From assembly GCA_026193555.1 (NCBI GenBank), contig JAPHUU010000149.1:1-13378 (forward strand): 13,378 nt of DNA, read 5' to 3'. Source of the stretch: Rhodanobacter sp. GTDB taxonomy: Bacteria; Pseudomonadota; Gammaproteobacteria; Xanthomonadales; Rhodanobacteraceae. The notes beneath the pieces are model-generated. The model was not told where the DNA came from, did no database searches, and saw only the letters and a list, made by a program, of their open reading frames with translations. How positions within the stretch are numbered: the first letter of the stretch is position 1; every line of letters starts with the position of its first letter. Positions 1 to 7,134 of the stretch are shown here, in pieces. A program made the translations under genes and the position numbers.

Positions 1-1616
1 AATCCACCGCTGAACGCCTGCGCCAGCGCGGCGCCGTCGGCGGGAACTGAGCAACCGCCATAGCGGCGCTGTTGCAACGCATCGATTGCCGCACGCTGCC
101 GCTCATCGCCCAACGCCAGCGCCAGTGCGCCCAGGTGCTGGATGGTCGGACGTTCGGCACGCGCCCATGCCAGCAGGCTGTGTTCCTGCGCCGCGGCATC
201 AACGCCGCGCGCGGCAACGATGAACTGTTGCTGCAATTTGCCCGACGAACCGCCCCGCGCCGCCGCCGCGGCTTTCGGCATCGCATGGCGATAGCGACGC
301 CCGAGCAACCACGCCAGCATGGTGAGCAGCCACAAACCTGCGCTGCCCAATGCAATCCAGCGCCAGGGCAGGGTTCGTGCGGCCTGCGGCGTCGATGGCG
401 ACGCTGAGGCAGGCGTCGCTGCCGCCAGTGGATGCAACGGGTAACCGGTGGCGCCACCGGTCGCCGGCAGCACGGTCACACTGCGTGCGGGAATCTGTGC
501 CACTTCCTCGTGGTCAGTCAGCACATTCCACCATTTCAGGGTGATCGCCGGCATGGTCAGCGTGCCGGCGCGCTCGGGCACCACGGCAAACGCCTGCTGC
601 CGGTGGCCGATGATCCACTGCCCGTCATTGCGACTGCCGGTGACAGGTTTGTTCGGGTACACGGTGGCGCCATCCATCGCTGGCAAGCTCGGCGCGGGAA
701 GGGTCTCGAATGGCAGGCCCGTGGCCTGCAAATCCATCGTGAGATTCAGCGGCTGCCCGACCCTCACCGACTCGTTGGCGGCGGGCCAGCCGTCCAGCTT
801 CAGTGTCAGCTGGCGCGCTGGCAGCCAGGCGGTGTTACCCCAGTCAGACGGCGCCGGCTTGACGTCGATCGACTGCGCCGGCGCACGGGCCGATACCGGT
901 GTGCTGGCGCCAAAGAAGCTGTTGGGGTCGTTCGGATCCACCATGTTGCCGCGAAAATTCAGCGCAGCAACTTCGATGTGGCCGGCATGCTGCGGAATCA
1001 GCGCATAGCGTCGTTCGAGCACGTGATACTGCCTGCCACCGCGCTCGGCGGTGTAGTTCAGGTCGCTGCCGAGCGGGCTGACATCCGCACCATGGACCTG
1101 CGGCGAATCCAGCGAGCCCGCACTGATGTCGGGGATGAAGTACAGCCGCACGACATAGCTCAGCTGCTGGCCGACATAGCCGTGCGCCGGCTCGACCTGC
1201 GCCTCCATGAAGATGTCCTGCGTGGCAGCGGCCGCGGCAGCCGGGGCAGCCGAGGTCACCTGCAGTTGCAACGGTGCGCTCTGGCTGCCGCCAAGCGCGA
1301 TCGAGGGAATCTGCAGCAAGCCGGTATGCCGCGGGCGTAACGCCACTCCGAATGTCACGGCCGAACTCGTCGTGCCATTGACGATACTGAGACGGCTGCT
1401 CTGCGAGGTGCCGAGGATCTCGAAGTCCTTGTTCAGCACGCCCAGATCCGGTGCACCGAGATGGCCACCGGCGCCATCGACACGCAGGTTCAGGGTCACC
1501 GTCTCTCCCAGCTGGGCCGTGCTGCGATCCAGCGTGGCATGCACTTGCGCTGCCATCGCGATCATCGGCAGCAGCAGCCATGCCAGCAGGCCGTACCTCA
1601 CGATTCGTCGATACAT
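1..1616 (-). CDS. batD: BatD-family protein (C-terminus cut by window edge)
   Basis: This is the last visible gene of the MoxR/Bat operon. It is open for 538 codons with no stop before the window edge, so only a short C-terminal part should be missing given the usual BatD length of about 550-600 residues. The N-terminus (residues 1-27) reads as a signal peptide, with basic MYRRIVR followed by a hydrophobic core and Ala-x-Ala sites near residue 22. A large periplasmic part follows with three beta-sandwich-like modules, each introduced by a similar strand: LGETVTLNLRV (36-46), VGQQLSYVVRL (148-158) and VGQPLNLTMDL (286-296). An Ala/Pro/Ser linker (about 395-413) leads to one membrane helix (about 418-438) and a cytoplasmic tail. 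BatD proteins are thought to sit in the inner membrane beside the VWA proteins BatA and BatB; their molecular role is unknown. The ATG overlaps the upstream TGA by one base (TGATG), suggesting translational coupling. The family call is solid; the function is not known. Confidence 0.88.
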   Translation of the reverse strand, partial: MYRRIVRYGLLAWLLLPMIAMAAQVHATLDRSTAQLGETVTLNLRVDGAGGHLGAPDLGVLNKDFEILGTSQSSRLSIVNGTTSSAVTFGVALRPRHTGLLQIPSIALGGSQSAPLQLQVTSAAPAAAAAATQDIFMEAQVEPAHGYVGQQLSYVVRLYFIPDISAGSLDSPQVHGADVSPLGSDLNYTAERGGRQYHVLERRYALIPQHAGHIEVAALNFRGNMVDPNDPNSFFGASTPVSARAPAQSIDVKPAPSDWGNTAWLPARQLTLKLDGWPAANESVRVGQPLNLTMDLQATGLPFETLPAPSLPAMDGATVYPNKPVTGSRNDGQWIIGHRQQAFAVVPERAGTLTMPAITLKWWNVLTDHEEVAQIPARSVTVLPATGGATGYPLHPLAAATPASASPSTPQAARTLPWRWIALGSAGLWLLTMLAWLLGRRYRHAMPKAAAAARGGSSGKLQQQFIVAARGVDAAAQEHSLLAWARAERPTIQHLGALALALGDERQRAAIDALQQRRYGGCSVPADGAALAQAFSGG

Positions 1617-3511
1617 CACGGCTGTTGATCCTCGCTTGGTGCACCGCCGTGGCGCTGCAGATATTCCAGTGCAAACTTGCGCCGCAGCAGGGCACCCGGA
1701 TCATCCGCAACCCGCTGCAACGCCTGACGCAGATCCGCCGGCAGTCTGGATCGCGGATCATCCTTGGGTAATGCGCCCAGTTGATAGGCTTTTTGCCGGT
1801 GCTCCGGGCGCCGGGCTTGCTGGCCGGCCAACGCCTGATCCATTTGCCGCTTCAATGCCTGTTGCGCCTTCTGCGTACGGGCGTCCTGCTCGGCCTTTTG
1901 CTGTGGACTCTGCGGCTTGGGCTGATCACCAGCCTGGCCGGACGCTGAGGGGCGCTGACGATCCCGCCTGTTCGAAGGCGGCTGTCCATCCTTGCCGTCA
2001 CCGCCGGGCGATTTCTGACCCTGGCCCGGTGGCTGCCGCGATTTGTCGTCCTCGCCATGCTTTTTGCCTGACGACGAAGGCTGACCCTTGCCATCCTTGC
2101 TGCCCGATGACTTCTGCCCGTTCTTGCCTTCCTGCTGCTGTTTCTTCTGCTTCTTGCGCAACCAGTCCTCGACCGCCTTGCGATTGGCCACTGCATCGGC
2201 ATTGGCCGGATCCAGTTTCAGGGCACGGTCGTACGCCGCGATAGCCGGCCGATACCGGCCTTGCTTCGCGAGCGCATTGCCGAGGTTGTAAAGCGCGGTA
2301 CTTCCGGGCGCCTGCTGCAGCGCCTGCGCCGCCGCGGCATAGTCACCGGCGCGGTAGGCAGCCGCGCCACGCCACGCCGGATCACGCGCCAGCTGCAGCG
2401 CCTTGCCCGGCTCACCCCGGCGCAATGCCTGCAGCGCCTGCTGGTCCGGCCGCTGCCACAGGTCGGTCCAGCTGACGGCGTGGGCGCGACCGGGCAGGAG
2501 GGGCAACAGTACCAGCGCCAGCAACACCAGCCAGCCACGGCGGAATGCCGAGGCCGCAATCAGCAACAGCGGCAGCAACAGCCACGGGCCGCGATCCTGC
2601 CAGTTGTCTCCGACCTCGCCATGCACCTGCGTCGCCGGTCCGGCGCGCAGCTCGGCATGCAGCGCCGTGATGTCGGCCTGATCCGCGGTCATCGGAACAT
2701 AGCGGCCACCACCGGCGGCGGCGAGCGCAGCGAGCGCGGCATCAGCACGCCCGGCAAGCACCATGTGACCTTGCGCGTCGTGCAGAAACCCGCCCTCTGG
2801 CTGCGGCACCGGACCACCCTGGTGCGTGCCCACGCCCAGCACCGAGACCCGCACGCCGGCCTGGTTGGCCTTGCGCGCTGCGACGTCGGCCGCGGCATCG
2901 GCCTGGTCGGTGATCAGCACCAACAAACCGGTCTTGGCATTGGCGTCATGAATCAACGCCACGCCACGCTGGATCGCCAGCGCCGCATCGTTGCCATCCA
3001 CCGGCATGGTGTCCGGAGCCATCGCATCAAGCAGGGCGCCCAGGCTGTCGGCGTCGGAGGTCAACGGCGCCACCACGAAGGCCTCGCCGGCATAGCCGAT
3101 CAGCGCATTCAAGCCATCGCGGTTGCTGGCGAGCAGATCATGTGCCTTGTAGATGGCCCGGTCGAGTCGACTGGGCGCCACATCGCGCGCCAACATGTGC
3201 TGGGAAAGCGAGATCGCCACCACCTGCGCCGGCCTGCTTGCGTACAGCGGTTGGGCGACCCGATTCCAGCTAGGCCCGGCCAGGGCCAGCGCCGCCAGCG
3301 TCCAACCCGCCATGAACAGCCACGTCGGCACCTGTCGGCTGCCGGCACGCCCGCTCAACAGATGCGGCAACAGATCGGCGTCGACCAATCGCGCCAGCTG
3401 TCGCTGCGCCTGACCCTGTCGCATCGCCAGCCAGGCGATCAGCGGCAGCAGCGCAAGCGCAAGCAACCACCACGGCCGCAGGAAATGAAACTGCTGCAGT
3501 GCCTCGTTCAT
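1616..3511 (-). CDS. VWA-TPR fusion protein (BatB/BatC-like)
   Basis: A 631-residue membrane protein joining a BatB-type von Willebrand A domain to a BatC-type TPR region. Visible in order: two N-terminal membrane helices (about 14-31 and 62-79), a VWA domain (about 94-290), two further helices (about 308-322 and 326-342), TPR-like repeats (about 375-445, with YNLGNALAKQGRYRPAIAAY as the best copy), a roughly 100-residue Lys/Gly/Gln/Ser/Pro-rich linker (452-550), and a conserved-looking C-terminal patch (about 585-620). The metal site (MIDAS) is degraded. Where D-x-S-x-S is expected, residues 101-105 read S-L-S-Q-H, and the position of the MIDAS Thr reads Asn (N174, in GND). Only the later Asp (D202, in LITDQ) is kept. 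The start is placed at 3511, not at the upstream ATG at 3538: 3511 overlaps the batA stop as ATGA and has GGGAG 8 nt upstream. The cellular role of Bat proteins is largely unknown; links to stress or oxygen tolerance come from other bacteria. Confidence 0.85.
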   Translation of the reverse strand: MNEALQQFHFLRPWWLLALALLPLIAWLAMRQGQAQRQLARLVDADLLPHLLSGRAGSRQVPTWLFMAGWTLAALALAGPSWNRVAQPLYASRPAQVVAISLSQHMLARDVAPSRLDRAIYKAHDLLASNRDGLNALIGYAGEAFVVAPLTSDADSLGALLDAMAPDTMPVDGNDAALAIQRGVALIHDANAKTGLLVLITDQADAAADVAARKANQAGVRVSVLGVGTHQGGPVPQPEGGFLHDAQGHMVLAGRADAALAALAAAGGGRYVPMTADQADITALHAELRAGPATQVHGEVGDNWQDRGPWLLLPLLLIAASAFRRGWLVLLALVLLPLLPGRAHAVSWTDLWQRPDQQALQALRRGEPGKALQLARDPAWRGAAAYRAGDYAAAAQALQQAPGSTALYNLGNALAKQGRYRPAIAAYDRALKLDPANADAVANRKAVEDWLRKKQKKQQQEGKNGQKSSGSKDGKGQPSSSGKKHGEDDKSRQPPGQGQKSPGGDGKDGQPPSNRRDRQRPSASGQAGDQPKPQSPQQKAEQDARTQKAQQALKRQMDQALAGQQARRPEHRQKAYQLGALPKDDPRSRLPADLRQALQRVADDPGALLRRKFALEYLQRHGGAPSEDQQP

Positions 3512-4494
3512 GCGACCCGCTCCCGCACGTTGACCCACTGTCGCGGCAGGACCACCAGCAACAGCAGCACGATGGCGATGAGCAAGGGCCAGCGGAACAA
3601 CTCGTGGCGCGGTCGCAGTGTCGGGCCGTGCTGCGGCATGGGTTCCAGCGCGTCAATCGCGCGATAGGCGTCGGCCAACTCGCTGGTGTCGGTGGCGCGG
3701 AAGAAACGGCCATCGGTTTCCTTCGCGATGCCAGTCAGCATGTCGGCGTCGAGGTCCGCCGAGGGGTTGACGGTCTGGCTGCCGAAGAATCCCGGTACGC
3801 GCATCTGCGTGGCACCGATGCCGATCGTGTAGATGCGCACGCCGGCGGCAGCGGCTGCACGCGCCGCCTGACGCGGTGTGATGTTGCCTGCGTTGTTGAC
3901 GCCATCGGTGAGCAGCACCAATACCCGCGCCTGTTCCGGCAATGCCGAAAGGCGCTTCACGGCGACCGCGATCGCATCGCCGATGGCGGTTTCGGTGCCA
4001 GCCAGCCCCACCGCCACACCCTGCAGTTGCGCCTTCACCGCCGACAGGTCATAGGTCAGGGGCGTGACCAGAAACGCCTGGCTGCCGAACAGGATCAGAC
4101 CCATCTCGTCGCCCTTGCGGCGAGCGATGAAGTCGCCGGCGATCGCCTCGACCGCACCGAATCGGCTGACCGGCTGGCCTGCCAGTTCCATGTCCTGGGT
4201 CTGCATGCTGCCGGACAGGTCCACCGCCAGCATCAGCGCCCTACCGCTGCGCTGCTGCGCCTGTGGTGGCCCGACCCATTGCGGTCGTGCCGCGCTGGCA
4301 ACCAGGGACAGCCAGGCCAGCACGAGGATCCAGGACGCGGTGCCATGGCGTGTGCTGTCCCCCGCTTTCGTCAACTGCAGGCCGGGTTGCGGCAGGTGCA
4401 GGGCCTGTTCCGGTGCGGCGCGCCGCATCCAGCGCCGCAGCAACCATGGCAACGGCAGCAGCAGGGTCACCCATGGCCAGGCGAACTCAAGCAT
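3508..4494 (-). CDS. batA: VWA domain membrane protein (BatA-like)
   Basis: A 328-residue inner-membrane protein with a von Willebrand A domain. An N-terminal hydrophobic segment (about 4-19) is followed by a second helix (about 53-68), the VWA domain (about 85-280) and a C-terminal helix (about 301-317). The metal-binding MIDAS motif is intact: D92-L-S94-G-S96, a Thr in GTETAIGDAI (about T169), and D197 in LLTDG. This fits the BatA/Aerotolerance family, in which the VWA domain faces the periplasm between membrane helices and is thought to work with the MoxR ATPase encoded upstream. Two starts are possible, 4500 and 4494. I prefer 4494 because GGAG lies 7 nt upstream of it, against only 1 nt from 4500. 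The gene overlaps the DUF4381 stop by 8 nt and the next gene by 4 nt, so its translation is probably coupled to both. The intact MIDAS contrasts with its fused neighbour. Confidence 0.88.
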   Translation of the reverse strand: MLEFAWPWVTLLLPLPWLLRRWMRRAAPEQALHLPQPGLQLTKAGDSTRHGTASWILVLAWLSLVASAARPQWVGPPQAQQRSGRALMLAVDLSGSMQTQDMELAGQPVSRFGAVEAIAGDFIARRKGDEMGLILFGSQAFLVTPLTYDLSAVKAQLQGVAVGLAGTETAIGDAIAVAVKRLSALPEQARVLVLLTDGVNNAGNITPRQAARAAAAAGVRIYTIGIGATQMRVPGFFGSQTVNPSADLDADMLTGIAKETDGRFFRATDTSELADAYRAIDALEPMPQHGPTLRPRHELFRWPLLIAIVLLLLVVLPRQWVNVRERVA

Positions 4495-5023
4495 CGGCAT
4501 GCTCCGTGGGCAGCGGACGCCAAGCCGCCGGTCGCAGCGCCAGTCGCAGCCACTGCCGTACAGCGGTCATGGCAGCCTCCTCATCGAACTCCGGCGACGG
4601 GCGATAAATCGCCAGCTCCAGCAACAGCAGCCGATCCAGTGTCGACACGTCCACCGGCACCCGGGCCAGAATCCCTTGCCAGACGGAACCGGAGTGCTGC
4701 GCGGCGGATGCATCCTGTTGGCGCGCGACTCGGCGCAGCAACTGGTGCAATCCTCCGGCCAGCAACCGCTTGTCGCCATCGAGCCGATATTGGGTCGCGA
4801 GGCGATCCACCTCGGCCAGCACGCGCTGTCGCCGCATAGCCAGGCGTCGGTACCGCCACCAGCGCCATGCTGCAGCCAGCAACGCCAGCAGCAACACCCC
4901 CGCCAGCAGCCACCAGCCGGGGGCGGGCGGCCACCAGGACGGCTCCGGTGGCAGGTGAATGTCGCGCAGGATCGGACCCGGCGCTGCCGGAAGCTGGTGA
5001 CCTGAGGGTGCAGGCAAGATCAT
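4487..5023 (-). CDS. DUF4381 domain membrane protein
   Basis: A 178-residue protein with a short Pro-rich N-terminus, one membrane helix (about 36-53, Trp-rich at its edges, followed by a strongly basic RWWRYRRLAMRRQR stretch) and a soluble helical C-terminal domain that should lie in the cytoplasm. Size, single early helix, and position between a DUF58 gene and a batA-like VWA gene match the DUF4381 family, which is a regular member of MoxR/Bat operons and has no established biochemical role. The LPPEPSWWPPAPGWW segment just before the helix is typical of the family as I know it. The ATG overlaps the DUF58 TGA (ATGA), so translation is likely coupled. It is plausibly an accessory or adaptor subunit of the membrane VWA complex, but that is inference. 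Confidence 0.85.
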   Translation of the reverse strand: MILPAPSGHQLPAAPGPILRDIHLPPEPSWWPPAPGWWLLAGVLLLALLAAAWRWWRYRRLAMRRQRVLAEVDRLATQYRLDGDKRLLAGGLHQLLRRVARQQDASAAQHSGSVWQGILARVPVDVSTLDRLLLLELAIYRPSPEFDEEAAMTAVRQWLRLALRPAAWRPLPTEHADA

Positions 5024-5958
5024 CGTGCGGGCCTCGGCATGCCGAGCAGGCTGGCCACTTGTTCGAACGGCTCCGCGGCGGTGTCCACTTCACTGCAGCG
5101 CAGACCCAGCGAACCCGCCATCTGCGACAACCGCGCCGGGCCGGCCCCAAGCGCCTGCTGGAATTCCGAGCGCTGACGTTCACTCTCCAGCAATACCTCG
5201 CTGCGTTCACCCGCATGTTCAACGGGATAGCGTCCCGGCCGCACCGTCCCACGCTCCAGCACGTCCGCGATCACCAGCACACCGAGTGCGGCATGCCGGG
5301 TGAGCCCCAGCAATCGCGCGCGCGCCGGTGCATCGCAGCTGAAGCCATCGCTGACCAGCAGAACGCGACTGGCGCCATGCAGCAGGCGTCCGGCGCGGGT
5401 CACGGCATCGCCGAGCGGCTCGACCCGTTGGGAGGAAGGCGATGTTGCATCCCAGTTCGCCAGCGCACCACATATCGCCAAGGCACCGCGCGTCCCCGCC
5501 TGCGGGCGCAGCAACTGCTCGGCCCTGCCGAAGGCCATGATGCCGACCCGCTCACCGGCGCGTGCCGCGTACCATGCGGCAAAGGCGGCGGCGCGCGCGG
5601 CCTGCACTGACTTGAATCGCCTGCGGGTCCCGAACTGCATGCTGGCATGGGTATCGAACAGGATCAGCAGACAGCCCTCGCGATCCTCCTGAAACAGCTT
5701 GGTATGCAACTTGCCGCTGCGCGCGGTCAGTCGCCAATCAAGCCGGCGAACATCATCACCCGCCTGGTAGACACGCGACTCGGCATAGTCCATGCCTCGA
5801 CCATATAGACGGCTGGACTGCTGCCCGGAACGCGCGGATCGGCTGACCATCGCCAACGGCTTCGCACGCGTGACGCGCTGTCGCAACCCGATCAACTCGC
5901 CCAGCGAAACCCGGCTGCGCCCATCGCCATCGGTGGATGCCTGGCTGACGATGTTCAC
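5020..5958 (-). CDS. DUF58 domain protein (VWA-like, MoxR-associated)
   Basis: A 312-residue soluble protein of the DUF58 family, regularly encoded straight after moxR. The signature is clear: GRGMDYAESRVYQAGDDVRR (53-72) followed by LDWRLTARSGKLHTKLFQED (73-92). Next comes a VWA-like core beginning LILFDTHASMQFG (98-110). Its metal-site-like motif reads D102-T-H104-A-S106, with His in place of the usual middle Ser, so metal binding is uncertain. No signal peptide or membrane helix is seen, so it should be cytoplasmic. The start is a GTG that overlaps the moxR stop as GTGA; no clear Shine-Dalgarno precedes it, so translation probably relies on coupling to moxR. It also overlaps the DUF4381 gene by 4 nt. 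DUF58 proteins are thought to be partners or substrates of MoxR-type ATPases; the activity is unknown. Confidence 0.9.
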   Translation of the reverse strand: MNIVSQASTDGDGRSRVSLGELIGLRQRVTRAKPLAMVSRSARSGQQSSRLYGRGMDYAESRVYQAGDDVRRLDWRLTARSGKLHTKLFQEDREGCLLILFDTHASMQFGTRRRFKSVQAARAAAFAAWYAARAGERVGIMAFGRAEQLLRPQAGTRGALAICGALANWDATSPSSQRVEPLGDAVTRAGRLLHGASRVLLVSDGFSCDAPARARLLGLTRHAALGVLVIADVLERGTVRPGRYPVEHAGERSEVLLESERQRSEFQQALGAGPARLSQMAGSLGLRCSEVDTAAEPFEQVASLLGMPRPAR

Positions 5959-6950
5959 GGCAGCGGCACGAGGTCCAGCAGGCGGCTGATCACCCGGTCG
6001 GGCCGCACGCCTTCGGCCTCTGCCTCGTAGCTGAGCAATACCCGATGACGAAGCACTTCATGCGCGACCCCGTGCACGTCTTCGGGCAAGGCATAATCAC
6101 GCCCGAGCAGCCACGCCCGCGCTCGTGCGCAACGATCCAGTGCGATCGTGGCCCGCGGACTGCCGCCCCAGGCAATCCAGCGTTTCAGCTCGGCGCCGTA
6201 ACGTCCGGCATCACGGGTCGCCAGCACCAGCTGGGTCAGGTATTCCTCCAGGGCCGGCGCCATGTGTACCGCCATCGCGGCATCGCGCGCCGCGAAAACC
6301 TGGGCCTGGGTCAGCATCGTGGACGGGGCGGCGACCGGATGCGCGCGCTGGCTGGCCTGCTTGCGCGCCAGCTTCAGGATGGCCAGTTCGGACACCGCAT
6401 CCGGATAGCCGATCGTGACATGCATCAGGAAGCGGTCGAGCTGGGCTTCCGGCAAGTTGAAAGTGCCCTCCTGCTCGATCGGATTCTGGGTCGCCATCAC
6501 CATGAACAGCTCGGGCAAGTGCCAAGTGCTGCGACCGACGGTGATCTGCTGCTCGGCCATCGCTTCCAGCAGCGCCGACTGCACCTTGGCCGGCGCGCGG
6601 TTGATCTCGTCAGCCAGCACGATGTTGTGGAACAGGGGGCCGCGCTCGAATTCGAAGCTCCCACTTTGCGGGCGGAACACGTCGGTGCCGGTGAGATCGG
6701 CCGGCAGCAGGTCGGGCGTGAACTGAACTCGGTGGAAGTCGGCGTGTATCCGTGAGGCCAATGCCTTGACTGCCGTGGTCTTGGCCAGGCCAGGTGCGCC
6801 CTCGACCAGCAGATGACCGTCAGCGAGCAGCGCAATCAGCAGGCAGTCGATCAGATGGGGCTGGCCGATGATGCAGCGCTGCAACTGTTCCCTCAGCTGC
6901 GCGAAGGCCAGCTGAAGCTCGGTCAGGGGTTGGGGTTCGGGCATATCCAT
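5955..6950 (-). CDS. moxR: MoxR family AAA+ ATPase
   Basis: A 331-residue cytoplasmic AAA+ ATPase and the first gene of the Bat operon. Walker A is GAPGLAKT (51-58), Walker B lies in NIVLADEINRA (109-119), sensor 1 in VMATQNP (151-157), and the arginine-finger region is EAQLDRF (about 168-174). A C-terminal helical lid domain follows, with GGSPRATIALDRCARARAWL containing sensor 2. MoxR proteins are thought to act as chaperones that remodel or insert cofactors into partner proteins, typically the VWA proteins encoded beside them; the target here is not known. I place the start at the ATG at 6950 (MDMPEPQP), preceded by GGAA at 8 nt, where family N-termini normally begin. An in-frame ATG at 7001 would add 17 residues with no visible ribosome site. 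The stop overlaps the DUF58 GTG start (GTGA). Expression likely starts in the gap after the pilQ terminator. Confidence 0.92.
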   Translation of the reverse strand: MDMPEPQPLTELQLAFAQLREQLQRCIIGQPHLIDCLLIALLADGHLLVEGAPGLAKTTAVKALASRIHADFHRVQFTPDLLPADLTGTDVFRPQSGSFEFERGPLFHNIVLADEINRAPAKVQSALLEAMAEQQITVGRSTWHLPELFMVMATQNPIEQEGTFNLPEAQLDRFLMHVTIGYPDAVSELAILKLARKQASQRAHPVAAPSTMLTQAQVFAARDAAMAVHMAPALEEYLTQLVLATRDAGRYGAELKRWIAWGGSPRATIALDRCARARAWLLGRDYALPEDVHGVAHEVLRHRVLLSYEAEAEGVRPDRVISRLLDLVPLP

Positions 6951-6958
6951 GAGGGTGA

Positions 6959-6962
6959 TTCC
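6959..6962 (-). promoter_or_regulatory. Ribosome binding site supporting the moxR start at 6950
   Basis: GGAA on the minus strand lies 8 nt before the ATG at 6950. It is a weak Shine-Dalgarno, but the upstream in-frame ATG at 7001 has none, so this helps choose the shorter start. Confidence 0.4.
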
Positions 6963-7026
6963 GTGGTCGACGTGAAACCGCTGGATCCGTGCTGGAGCCA
7001 TGGGCCCGGGGATCCGGCTGCGTCTC

Positions 7027-7059
7027 TCAGACCATCATCGCGCCTGAAAGTTTATTCCC
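7027..7059 (-). promoter_or_regulatory. Candidate promoter for the moxR-bat operon (ECF-sigma-like)
   Basis: Between the pilQ terminator and moxR, the minus strand carries GGGAATAAAC (7059-7050), a 17-nt spacer, and GTCTGA (7032-7027). The GGAA-type -35 with a TCTGA-type -10 resembles extracytoplasmic-function sigma promoters more than sigma-70. I found no good TTGACA/TATAAT pair in this gap. If used, it would give a 5' leader of roughly 70 nt before the ATG at 6950. This is a motif match by eye only. Confidence 0.3.
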
Positions 7060-7082
7060 ACCATGAAACGCGTCGCATTGGC

Positions 7083-7114
7083 AAAAAAAAGAGGCGACCA
7101 AGGCCGCCTCTTTT
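7083..7114 (-). terminator. Intrinsic terminator after pilQ
   Basis: A perfect 10-bp inverted repeat (7087-7096 with 7105-7114; stem AAAAGAGGCG / CGCCTCTTTT on either strand) encloses an 8-nt loop. On the minus strand the stem runs into eight T residues (complement of the A run 7083-7090). It lies about 20 nt past the pilQ TAA, so it fits the end of the pilMNOPQ transcript and separates it from the moxR operon. The plus-strand reading has only four T residues, so it acts mainly on the minus strand. Confidence 0.9.
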
Positions 7115-7134
7115 GCTTCCGCTTGCTGCCGGAG

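Noticed and set aside
844..1761. A 305-codon minus-strand open frame.
   Set aside because: It lies in another frame of the batD gene, has Arg/Cys-rich composition and no domain, and the batD frame is continuous through it with clear signal peptide and family features.
432..2244. Plus-strand open frames of 302 codons (432-1340) and 345 codons (1207-2244).
   Set aside because: Antisense shadows of batD and of the C-terminal part of the VWA-TPR gene; no protein-like features.
2261..4839. Two long plus-strand open frames (468 codons at 2261-3667 and 446 codons at 3499-4839) opposite the Bat genes.
   Set aside because: They are antisense to recognised VWA genes, rich in Arg/Gln/His with no recognisable domain, and are the expected result of high-GC codon bias on the opposite strand.
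6951..7001. The longer moxR start at 7001, adding 17 residues.
   Set aside because: No ribosome site precedes it and the added residues do not resemble MoxR N-termini; the ATG at 6950 has a usable site. It remains a possible alternative.
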